DNA from: Pleomorphochaeta sp.
GTDB taxonomy: Bacteria > Spirochaetota > Spirochaetia > Sphaerochaetales > Sphaerochaetaceae
Assembly: GCA_028532815.1 (NCBI GenBank)
Contig: JAQQAS010000037.1
Coordinates: 174,754 to 238,753, forward strand
Direction of reading: 5' to 3'
Length of the DNA stretch: 64,000 bases
The notes beneath the pieces were generated by a model. It did no database searches and was not told where the DNA came from. It worked only from the letters and a program-made list of their open reading frames with translations. Each line of letters begins with the position of its first letter. Within the stretch, counting starts at the first letter, position 1. Shown here piece by piece: positions 37,095-44,935 of the stretch. The position numbers and the translations under genes are program-made.

Positions 37095-37487
37095 ATGGAT
37101 AAACTTAATAAAGTAGAAATAAAAACAACTGACGCACCTTCAGCAATTGGCCCATATAGCCAAGGTATTGTAGCCGGTCCTTTTGTATATTCATCTGGCC
37201 AAATTCCAGCAGATCCAAAAACTGGTGAAATCACAGGTGGTATTAGTGAACAAACTTTTCAATCTCTAACAAACCTTAAAGCTGTTGTTGAAGCTGGTGG
37301 TAGTGATATGGAACACGTAATTAAAACTACAGTATTTTTAAAGAATATGGATGATTTTGCAGCAATGAATGAAGTTTATGCTAAATTCTTTAGTGAAGGT
37401 ATTAAACCTGCACGTTCTGCTGTTCAAGTTGCTAAACTTCCTAAAGATGTTTTAGTTGAAATTGAAGCAATCGCATTAGTAAAATAA
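37095..37487 (+). CDS. ridA: RidA family reactive enamine/imine deaminase
   Basis: Hydrolyses reactive 2-aminoacrylate-type enamines made by PLP enzymes. The 130-residue protein is standard, with [21 protein letters not shown], the conserved Arg in [13 protein letters not shown] (Arg near 107) and the end [13 protein letters not shown]. The ribosome-binding site is AGGAGA. It has its own terminator. Confidence 0.94.
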   Translation: MDKLNKVEIKTTDAPSAIGPYSQGIVAGPFVYSSGQIPADPKTGEITGGISEQTFQSLTNLKAVVEAGGSDMEHVIKTTVFLKNMDDFAAMNEVYAKFFSEGIKPARSAVQVAKLPKDVLVEIEAIALVK

Positions 37488-37511
37488 TTATTCACTATTA
37501 TTTTGATCAAG

Positions 37512-37537
37512 TGCACTCCAAATAGGGGTGCATTTTA
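37512..37537 (+). terminator. Intrinsic terminator of ridA
   Basis: 8-bp stem TGCACTCC / GGGGTGCA (37512-37519, 37525-37532, one G-T wobble), loop AAATA, followed by TTTT. Confidence 0.8.
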
Positions 37538-38011
37538 AATTATTTCCTCAAAACTTGCACCAATACAATTTGCCAAATCTTTTGGATTAACAATTAATTG
37601 TAATCCTCTAACTCCAGCACTTACATAAATTTCATCTTCTAAGAGGGCAAAATCAGATATAAAAGTTTTATATTGTTTTATCATACCTAGAGGTGAGCAC
37701 CCCCCTCTAATATATCCTGTAACTTTTTTAAGCATATCTAATTTTAATAGTTCAATTTTATTTGAGGAAGTTAAAAATCTTGCCTTCTTTAAGCTAATAT
37801 CAAATTCAGCAGGAAGACAAAAGACGAAAATCTCTTTATTTTCATTAATCATTACAATAGTTTTATATACCAAATCAATATTAATATTAGCAGATTTAGC
37901 AACATGAACTGCATCAAGATTATTTTCATCTACATCATATGCTTTTACTTTGTAGCTAATATTTTCTTTTTCAAGAATTCTCATTGCATTAGTTTTTTTT
38001 ATAGAAGCCAT
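37535..38011 (-). CDS. ybaK: Cys-tRNA(Pro)/Cys-tRNA(Cys) deacylase
   Basis: Hydrolyses mischarged Cys-tRNA(Pro). The 158-residue YbaK/EbsC protein shows NAMRILEKENISY at the N-terminus, the substrate-site Lys region VYKTIVMI, CLPAEFDISLKKAR, and the GYIRGGCSPLGMIK motif near residue 102. No ribosome-binding site precedes the ATG; TATATT lies 8 nt upstream, another possible leaderless start. It converges on ridA. Confidence 0.92.
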   Translation of the reverse strand: MASIKKTNAMRILEKENISYKVKAYDVDENNLDAVHVAKSANINIDLVYKTIVMINENKEIFVFCLPAEFDISLKKARFLTSSNKIELLKLDMLKKVTGYIRGGCSPLGMIKQYKTFISDFALLEDEIYVSAGVRGLQLIVNPKDLANCIGASFEEII

Positions 38012-38056
38012 ATGATAAAAATATAGTTTAGAAAAAAAATAGTAAAGTTAAATTAT

Positions 38057-38101
38057 AAAAAAATCCTCTAGATCTTAATTTTAAGTTTAGAATCTAGAGG
38101 A
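38057..38101 (-). terminator. Intrinsic terminator of the nucleoside ABC transporter operon
   Basis: 10-bp stem TCCTCTAGAT / ATCTAGAGGA (38064-38073, 38092-38101), with seven T on the minus strand (38063-38057). Confidence 0.9.
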
Positions 38102-38111
38102 ATTATAAATT

Positions 38112-39083
38112 TTATTTTTCATCAATTGCAAAAGGTGTTCCTAATGCAGAAGGAGAGGCAAAACTTCCTTTATTTTTAATACTATTAATAGTCATAATTA
38201 TTAGAGTTACTACTGTGATAAAGTAAGGAGCTATTGCTAAAAATTGAACAGGAATAACCATCTTAAAGCCAGCAGCTTGCAAGAAGAATTGTAAGCTAGT
38301 AATACCACCAAATACTAGAGTACCAATAGCAACTCTAGCTGGGTTCCATGCACTGAATATTACAAGAGCAATTGCAATCCAACCAATACCACCAGTCATA
38401 CTATCATTCCATGATGGGGTAAAGGATAGAGATAGGGCAGCTCCACCAACTCCTGCAAAAAATCCGCCTAGGACTGTATAAATATATCTTGTTTTATTAA
38501 CATTAATACCCATTGCAGCCGCTGTTCTAGGAGCTTCTCCAACACTTCTTAGAGTTAATCCATGTTTTGTTTTATACATGAAATACCATGATAGGGGTAG
38601 TAATATATATAATAGATAAGTAAGAATTGAAACATCAAAGAATGCTCCAATAACTGGAATTTTATGTAAAAGAGGTATTTGAATATTTTCAAATTTTGCA
38701 GCTAAGTTTAAACCAACAAGGTTCAAATTATTTTCTACAGGGCCTAATCTTTTGCCTAAGAAGTTAGCAAGTCCAGTTCCAAACATTGTAATTGAAAGAC
38801 CTGTTACAACTTGGTTAGATCTTAAAGAAATAGTTAAGAAGGCATGTATTAAACTAAATAAACCACCTGTTAACATAGCTATAATTACACCTAACATTAA
38901 GCTTTGAGTATGGAAAGTTACTGCAAAACCTGATAAGGCTCCCATTAACATTGTTCCTTCAAGTCCTAAATTAAGTACCCCTGATTTTTCAGTAAAAACT
39001 TCACCTAGAGTTGCATAAGTTAAACTAGTACCCATAGCTAGAGTAGCAGCTAATAATTTTGTTATTAAATCTAATGAATTCAT
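38112..39083 (-). CDS. BMP-type ABC transporter permease 2
   Basis: A 323-residue integral membrane protein of the BPD_transp_2 family (NupC/YufQ type). About eight to ten hydrophobic helices are visible; LEGTMLMGALSGFAV and the cytoplasmic ATPase-contact loop GLTLRSVGEAPRTAAAMGINVNKT near residue 175 are typical. It is the last gene of the four-gene uptake operon, abutting permease 1 with a 1-base overlap. With its neighbours it imports purine nucleosides in known cases; riboflavin is the alternative for spirochaete relatives. Confidence 0.9.
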   Translation of the reverse strand: MNSLDLITKLLAATLAMGTSLTYATLGEVFTEKSGVLNLGLEGTMLMGALSGFAVTFHTQSLMLGVIIAMLTGGLFSLIHAFLTISLRSNQVVTGLSITMFGTGLANFLGKRLGPVENNLNLVGLNLAAKFENIQIPLLHKIPVIGAFFDVSILTYLLYILLPLSWYFMYKTKHGLTLRSVGEAPRTAAAMGINVNKTRYIYTVLGGFFAGVGGAALSLSFTPSWNDSMTGGIGWIAIALVIFSAWNPARVAIGTLVFGGITSLQFFLQAAGFKMVIPVQFLAIAPYFITVVTLIIMTINSIKNKGSFASPSALGTPFAIDEK

Positions 39084-40144
39084 TATTTATCTCCTTTAAC
39101 TCTAGCCGGTTTAATTCTATGGTCAATAAAAATACTTCCAGCTAACAGTGGAATTAAGATTAGTCCTTGCAAAACTTCTCCCATAGCTGATGGTAGATGC
39201 ATTGTAATTTGAAGAGCATCAGATCCTGTTTCTAGGGCAGCTAGGAATAGGGCAATGACAATTGAAACAAATGGATTTAATCCACTCATCCAAGCTACTA
39301 TAATCCCGGTAAAACCATAACCGCTATTTACACCTTTTGTTAAACTGTGAGTTACAGCAGAAGCATCAATACCACCTGCTAACCCTGCTATTGCACCAGA
39401 TAAAAGCATAGCTAAAATAATATTCTTTTTAATTGAAACACCCTGACATCTTGCAGCCTCACTATTTTTTCCAATCATATTTAATTCAAAACCCCAACGA
39501 GTTTTATATAAAACAAAGTAAAGAATAACTACTAAGATAAGAGCGATAAATATACCATAGTGTACTTTTCCCCAAAAACGTTGAATCCAAGCGAAATCAG
39601 GATATTTTACAGTTCCCATATTATTTTTTGGAGCCTTCCAAGCTGAGATATATAAATATTCTGCTATACCAATTGCAATATAGTTCATCATTAAGGTAGT
39701 TAAAGTTTCATCGACTTTCCATTGAGCTTTAAGAGCTCCAGGAATTCCTCCCCAAAGACCACCAAATATAATAGCCATTATTAAACCAATAGGTAAAACT
39801 AATACGTTTGGAAGCCAGGTCCAAAATTGCATTACCCAAGTAATACCAATAACACCCATTACATACTGACCTTCAGCACCGATATTCCAGAATCTTAGTC
39901 TAAAAGCAATACCAACTGCTAAACCACACATTAAAAGTGGAATCATTTTAACCAAAGTATATTGAATTTTAGTATTTGATCCGAATGCGCCTTTAAAAAT
40001 AGCAGCATATGTTTGGATAGGGTTTGCATTAGATAATAGTAAAACAATGGCTCCTAAAACAAATGATATCAAAAGAGAGTATATCGGAATTAGGACTTGC
40101 ATTTTTTTAGATTTTTCATTTCTTTTTTCAATTATGAATCGCAT
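39083..40144 (-). CDS. BMP-type ABC transporter permease 1
   Basis: A 353-residue membrane protein of the same BPD_transp_2 superfamily (NupB/YufP type). It has the GLAVGIAFRLRFWNIGAEGQ segment near residue 75 and the ATPase-contact motif GKNSEAARCQGVSIKKN near 225. Its start lies 13 bp inside the end of the ATPase gene and its end overlaps the next permease, so all three are translationally coupled. Confidence 0.9.
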   Translation of the reverse strand: MRFIIEKRNEKSKKMQVLIPIYSLLISFVLGAIVLLLSNANPIQTYAAIFKGAFGSNTKIQYTLVKMIPLLMCGLAVGIAFRLRFWNIGAEGQYVMGVIGITWVMQFWTWLPNVLVLPIGLIMAIIFGGLWGGIPGALKAQWKVDETLTTLMMNYIAIGIAEYLYISAWKAPKNNMGTVKYPDFAWIQRFWGKVHYGIFIALILVVILYFVLYKTRWGFELNMIGKNSEAARCQGVSIKKNIILAMLLSGAIAGLAGGIDASAVTHSLTKGVNSGYGFTGIIVAWMSGLNPFVSIVIALFLAALETGSDALQITMHLPSAMGEVLQGLILIPLLAGSIFIDHRIKPARVKGDK

Positions 40145-41667
40145 TCTTCACTCCTTTCAACACCTGCCATTAATAAGCCAATTTTTTCAGTTGATGCATC
40201 TTGAGCATCCATAATATCCATTATTCTACCTTCAAACATAACAGCGATTCTATCGCAGACTGTTCTAAGTTCATCAAGTTCTTCACTTACTAAAAGAACA
40301 GCAGAACCTCTGTCCCGTTGAGCTATAATATTTTGTCTTACAGATTCAATTGCTCCAACATCTAGTCCTCTAGAAGGGTAAACAGCAATTAATATACCTT
40401 TACAAGAATTAATTTCTCTAGCTAAAATAGTTTTTTGTATATTTCCACCTGAAAGGAATTTTGCACTAGTAAATTGAGTTGGAGTTTTAATTACAAATTT
40501 TTGAATAAGGTTTGAAGCAAATTGTCTAACTTTTGATTTATTTATCATATGGTGATTTGAAAGCTCTTGAGTACGATATTTTTTCATACTTAAGTTTTCT
40601 CCTACACTCATATCTCCAACAATTCCCATTCTACCTCTATCTGCTGGAATATGACTAACTCCTGCTTTAATAATTTGTAGTGGTGTTTTATTAGTATAAT
40701 CTTCTCCATCAATAATAATGGATCCAGAATTAACTCTCATTAATCCGGTAATAACTTCACTTAAAGGCTGTTGTCCATTACCTGCAACACCGGCAATACC
40801 TAATATTTCTCCACTGCGTATAGTAAATGAGATGCTATCAAGGGTTTTTCTTGTATGAGTTTTAGAGTTTACACTTACATTTTTTAGTTCAACTCTAACC
40901 TTACCTGGTTTAAAAGGACCTTTTTCAAGTTCAAATAGAACAGGTCTACCTACCATAAGGTTTGCAATTTCAGATAATTCTTTAATTGATGCTGTAGGTT
41001 TTATGCCTACACATTTACCTTTTCTTAAAACCATAAGAGTTTCAGAAAATTCTAATACTTCAATCATTTTATGAGTAATAAAGATTGCACTTTTACCCTC
41101 ACTTAGCATCTTTTTTAGAATTTTATTTAATTCTTGTGATTCTTTAGGTGTTAATACAGCAGTTGGTTCATCTAATATTAAAATATCAGCTCCACGATAT
41201 AATAATTTTAGAATTTCAACTCTTTGTTGCTCTCCAACAGTTAAAGTTTCAACTAGGCGAGTTGGATCAACCTTTAAATCATATTTTTTACTTAATTCAA
41301 TTATTTTCTCATTAATTTCTGAAATAGGAGGAACTGTGGGTAAGTCTTTTAATCCTAATATAATATTTTCAGCAACAGTTAAATTACCTACTAACATAAA
41401 TTCTTGGTGAATCATACCAATGCCTAAAGCCATAGAATCTTGAGGCGAGTTGATAATAACATGTTTACCGTTTACATATATTTCTCCTTCATCGGGTCTA
41501 TACAATCCAACTAGCATGTTCATTAAAGTGCTTTTACCAGCACCATTTTCACCAAGTAAAGCTAAGACTTCCCCTTTATGGAGTTGTAGCGTAACATCTT
41601 CATTTGCCACAACGCCTGGAAATCTTTTTGTAATGTTTTTCATCTCAACTACGAGAGTTTTTTCCAT
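40132..41667 (-). CDS. BMP-type ABC transporter ATPase, two fused nucleotide-binding domains
   Basis: A 511-residue duplicated ATPase (RbsA/NupA type). The first domain has Walker A GENGAGKST (about 38-46), signature LTVGEQQRVEI and Walker B ILILDEPTAVLT. The second has a degenerate Walker A (GVAGNGQQPLSE, lacking GKS) and a divergent signature, LSGGNIQKTILARE. Loss of the second Walker A Lys is normal in this family, leaving one competent ATP site. It pairs with two permeases and the upstream binding protein. Confidence 0.92.
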   Translation of the reverse strand: MEKTLVVEMKNITKRFPGVVANEDVTLQLHKGEVLALLGENGAGKSTLMNMLVGLYRPDEGEIYVNGKHVIINSPQDSMALGIGMIHQEFMLVGNLTVAENIILGLKDLPTVPPISEINEKIIELSKKYDLKVDPTRLVETLTVGEQQRVEILKLLYRGADILILDEPTAVLTPKESQELNKILKKMLSEGKSAIFITHKMIEVLEFSETLMVLRKGKCVGIKPTASIKELSEIANLMVGRPVLFELEKGPFKPGKVRVELKNVSVNSKTHTRKTLDSISFTIRSGEILGIAGVAGNGQQPLSEVITGLMRVNSGSIIIDGEDYTNKTPLQIIKAGVSHIPADRGRMGIVGDMSVGENLSMKKYRTQELSNHHMINKSKVRQFASNLIQKFVIKTPTQFTSAKFLSGGNIQKTILAREINSCKGILIAVYPSRGLDVGAIESVRQNIIAQRDRGSAVLLVSEELDELRTVCDRIAVMFEGRIMDIMDAQDASTEKIGLLMAGVERSEECDS

Positions 41668-41701
41668 TTTTAATCCCTATACTTTTGTTAAATCTAATAT
41701 C

Positions 41702-41732
41702 AAAAATAGGGGTAGAAGAATCCTACCCCTAT
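41702..41732 (-). terminator. Terminator-like hairpin between the binding-protein and ATPase genes
   Basis: 10-bp perfect stem ATAGGGGTAG / CTACCCCTAT (41706-41715, 41723-41732), followed on the minus strand by TTTTT. It lies inside the operon, 30 bp after the binding-protein stop, and would reduce read-through so that the binding protein is made in excess. Confidence 0.85.
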
Positions 41733-41761
41733 AAACCAAATAGTTATGGTTATAGTCTTAA

Positions 41762-42859
41762 TTATTTAGCTGAGCCAATTACGCCTTCTACAAACCAATC
41801 CATGGTTAGCATATCGCCATCGCTCATTTTTTCACCAGCAGCTTGTCTAACAGTACCAGTGTTGTCTTTTAATTCACCCCAGAAAACATCGAAAGTATCG
41901 TCTCTCATTTGTTGTTCTAAAGCCATTACTGCATCAACAGTGTCTGAAGGGACTAAGTCTGATACAGGAGATAATAAAATCATGTCATCATCAAGACCAC
42001 CCCAATAAGATTGGGAAGTCCAAGTTCCATCCATTGCTTTTTGAATTTCAGGAATCATGTAGCTACCCCAGTTCCACATTGGTGAAACTAAAACATGATT
42101 ACTACCTGTTAATTCCATGAAGTTTGCATTGTAACCAATTGCATAAGCGCCTCTATCGATAGCAGCTTTAGCAGGTTCTGTTGTATCTTGGTGTTGAGCA
42201 ATTACATCACAACCACCATCTAATAATGATTCAGCAGCTTGTTTTTCTTTAGAAGGGTCGAACCAAGTGTTTGTCCAAACAACAGTAACAGTTGCATCAG
42301 GATTAACGCTTCTAGCACCTAAAGTAAATGCATTAATACCACGAACAACTTCAGGAGTATTGAAAGCACCAACATAACCTAAGTTACCTGATTCACTCAT
42401 TTGACCTGCGATAATACCTGAAAGGTAACGCATTTGATACATACGACCAAAATAGTTAGACATGTTTTCATTATCTAAATAACCTGAACAATGTTCAAAG
42501 TAAACATCTGGGTGTTCTTTAGCAACATTTTGCATGTATTGTTGATAGTTATATGAATTAGCAAAGATGATTTTACAACCTTCATCAATTAAAGATTCCA
42601 TTGCTCTTTCACTTTCTTCGTTTTCAGCAATGTTTTCCATTCTAATTACTTCAATTTTATCGCCGAAATATTCTTCAGCTGCAATTGTACCTTGGTCGTG
42701 CATGTAAGAATAACCAAAATCTCCAGGGGCTGAAACATAAATTACACCAACTTTCATAGGTGCATCTTCACTCATTTCTGCAGTTTCTGTTGAACCGCCA
42801 GCAAAAATTGGAGCAAGTGTACATAGAGCACATGTCAACAAAATAGATAATTTTTTCAT
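41762..42859 (-). CDS. BMP/PnrA-family substrate-binding protein
   Basis: A 365-residue exported protein of the basic membrane protein family; its treponemal relative PnrA binds purine nucleosides. The leader MKKLSILLTCALCTLAPIFA is followed by GGSTETAE, the style of spirochaetal binding proteins. It holds cysteines but no classic lipobox, so it could be cut by signal peptidase I. Family segments are KVGVIYVSAPGDFGYSY, GYVGAFNTPEVVRGINAFTLG, VIAQHQDTTEPAKAAIDRG and the end TMDWFVEGVIG. A strong promoter lies upstream. The ligand is inferred; riboflavin or another solute remains possible. Confidence 0.9.
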   Translation of the reverse strand: MKKLSILLTCALCTLAPIFAGGSTETAEMSEDAPMKVGVIYVSAPGDFGYSYMHDQGTIAAEEYFGDKIEVIRMENIAENEESERAMESLIDEGCKIIFANSYNYQQYMQNVAKEHPDVYFEHCSGYLDNENMSNYFGRMYQMRYLSGIIAGQMSESGNLGYVGAFNTPEVVRGINAFTLGARSVNPDATVTVVWTNTWFDPSKEKQAAESLLDGGCDVIAQHQDTTEPAKAAIDRGAYAIGYNANFMELTGSNHVLVSPMWNWGSYMIPEIQKAMDGTWTSQSYWGGLDDDMILLSPVSDLVPSDTVDAVMALEQQMRDDTFDVFWGELKDNTGTVRQAAGEKMSDGDMLTMDWFVEGVIGSAK

Positions 42860-42910
42860 TATTTTCTCTCCTTATCTAATGAACTAATTGCGATATAAAT
42901 ATCACATTTA

Positions 42911-42939
42911 AGTATAGGGTACTACTTAAACGTTGTCAA
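42911..42939 (-). promoter_or_regulatory. Promoter of the BMP transporter operon
   Basis: On the minus strand TTGACA (42939-42934), 17-bp spacer, TATACT (42916-42911). One mismatch from full consensus with ideal spacing; the start is expected near 42904. Confidence 0.8.
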
Positions 42940-43341
42940 AAAACTTTTGTAAGAATACTTTTGTAACTATTATTCTATTGTTGTTATTTTTATAAAATTT
43001 TTTAAAAAAAGCAACATTGTTTTAGAAAATAAATAAAATAATATTGAAATATGCAACAAAAATGTTGTATTTGGTTGTACTAGCAACACGAAGTGTTTAT
43101 GATAAGTTGTATTTTCTTTTTATTTTAGAAATATATCATTCAAATTTGTAACTTTTGTGAATTTGTTTTGACTTACTTTTTGTATAGCAAAGTTGTATTA
43201 TTTTTATTTTTAAGATAAATATTTTAAGAAATTTACTAAAAAAAATTTATCTTGAAAATTTGTTTAGTAACAAATAGTACTAGACTTTTACCTAGTTATA
43301 AGTCAATATATAATCATATAAAACACATAAAGGAGATAATT
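42940..43341. other. Regulatory gap between the BMP operon and the exopolysaccharide genes
   Basis: No gene. It contains a set of GTTGTAT copies (43064-43070, 43106-43112, 43192-43198), an inverted repeat ATGCAACA...TGTTGTAT (43051-43070, one mismatch), GTTG-N6-CAAC at 43074-43087, and a 9-bp stem AAGATAAAT / ATTTATCTT (43212-43220, 43245-43253) about 90 nt before the downstream start. These look like binding sites for a regulator of the exopolysaccharide genes and an mRNA hairpin. No clear sigma-70 promoter for the plus strand was identified. Confidence 0.45.
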
Positions 43342-44922
43342 GTGCGACTTAAGGCAAGGAAACCCATAATTGTTGTTTTAGCATTAATATTTTTATTAAA
43401 TTTTTCATTATATTCTGTTGATAACGAACAAAATATTTCTGGATTTGTTGTCAATTCACCTATATATAGTAATTTTGATATAAATGAATTAGATGCTCTA
43501 AATATAGAACAACAAACCTTTAATGAACAATTAGGCTTAATAGAACTTGACTCAGAAATTGATCCCTCAACATTGTTGTTAATTGCAATTAGTGATTCTA
43601 ACTATCCAATAACTCCAGGAGATACTTTTAGAATTGATTATCTTGATGGGAATCAAGAAAAAGAATTAGTTCTTCAAGTAGATAGTGAATACAATGTAAA
43701 TATACCTCTAATTGGAACTATAGATGCTGAAGATATGGTTCTTTCCCAATTAATAGAAACTATCAAAAACAATATTTCAACTTATTATGCATTTTCTTCC
43801 CCCCAGGTTTCGTTAATTTCGATTGGGGTTTTTTCTGTTAAAGTAGTTGGAGAAGTAATGACCTCTTCAACAATTGCTGTTAACGGATTAACTCGTTTAA
43901 GTGAAGTGGTTAAAGTTGCAAGTGCATATGCTAATACAAGAGATGTTAAAATCATAGATAAATATGGCACCATTAAGCATTATGATTTATATCTTGCCTT
44001 AAAGAAAGGTGAAATAGACCAAAATCCTTTATTGAAAGCCGGAGACACTGTAGTACTTAGACAGGCTGATAAAATTGTTAATGTATATGGTAATATCTAT
44101 AAACCTGGAACATTCCAACCAAAAGAAAATGAAACTTTACAAGATATACTTTCATATTACGCAGGGGGGCTTCTCTCTAGTGCTGATTTAAACAATATCT
44201 TAATTAGTAGATATGATGTTGAAACAAACACTTATAAACAAATTAGAACAAATTATGATAGTGATATCAAAATAAAGAATTTAGATAAAATCATAATCCC
44301 AAACATTGCTATTGTTCAAAATAGTATAACAATAGAAGGTGCTATTGTTGATGTTAACTCAAACAGTACAACTACAGCTTCTCTATTAGGAATGTCTAGA
44401 GGATCAATGATTTATAAATTTTTCCCAGGCGAAACTCTAAATGATATGTTAAAAACAATTTCTGCTAGATTTACTAGTACAAGTGATTTAGCACATTCAT
44501 ATATTATAAGAGATGGTAAAAGAATTAGTGTAAATCTTCTTTCATATTTAGAAAATGATATTAAAGATGACTTTGTTTTAGAAGCAGGGGACAAATTAAT
44601 AATTCCATTTGATCAAAAATATGTAAATGTACAAGGTGAAGTTGAACGAGCTAATGCTTATACATACGAACCAAATAAAAAAGTTAGCTATTACATAGCA
44701 TTAGCTGGTGGAAAAACAGATGATGCATCAAATAAAATAAGAATAACTGATTCTAATGGAGAACAATTAGGCACAGATGAATATATTCCTTCGGGAGCTA
44801 CAATTTATGTAGAAGAAGACAAATTTTCAACTAATGTTGCAACTGTTGCTTCTATAATTTCAATTATTTACTACTCTGCCTTAATAATTAATACATCTCT
44901 AGACATTTTTGGCGTGAACTAA
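43342..44922 (+). CDS. Polysaccharide export protein, Wza-like with SLBB repeats
   Basis: A 526-residue exported protein for capsule or exopolysaccharide export. After a signal helix (KPIIVVLALIFLLNFSLYS) comes a poly_export domain from about residue 85 (YPITPGDTFRIDYLDG), several SLBB segments (VKVVGEV near 170, VNVYGNIYKPGTF near 250, VNVQGEVERANAY near 430), and a C-terminal hydrophobic segment (VATVASIISIIYYSALII). I chose a GTG start at 43342 because GGAG is 6 nt upstream; the longer frame to 43252 has no ribosome-binding site and would add a charged 30-residue stretch. It lies 13 bp before a BY-kinase. Confidence 0.88.
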   Translation: MRLKARKPIIVVLALIFLLNFSLYSVDNEQNISGFVVNSPIYSNFDINELDALNIEQQTFNEQLGLIELDSEIDPSTLLLIAISDSNYPITPGDTFRIDYLDGNQEKELVLQVDSEYNVNIPLIGTIDAEDMVLSQLIETIKNNISTYYAFSSPQVSLISIGVFSVKVVGEVMTSSTIAVNGLTRLSEVVKVASAYANTRDVKIIDKYGTIKHYDLYLALKKGEIDQNPLLKAGDTVVLRQADKIVNVYGNIYKPGTFQPKENETLQDILSYYAGGLLSSADLNNILISRYDVETNTYKQIRTNYDSDIKIKNLDKIIIPNIAIVQNSITIEGAIVDVNSNSTTTASLLGMSRGSMIYKFFPGETLNDMLKTISARFTSTSDLAHSYIIRDGKRISVNLLSYLENDIKDDFVLEAGDKLIIPFDQKYVNVQGEVERANAYTYEPNKKVSYYIALAGGKTDDASNKIRITDSNGEQLGTDEYIPSGATIYVEEDKFSTNVATVASIISIIYYSALIINTSLDIFGVN

Positions 44923-44935
44923 TTAGGAGAAAATT

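Noticed and set aside
43252..43341. TTG-initiated extension of the Wza-like gene
   Set aside because: No ribosome-binding site, overlaps a 9-bp hairpin, and would bury the signal peptide; the GTG at 43342 has GGAG.
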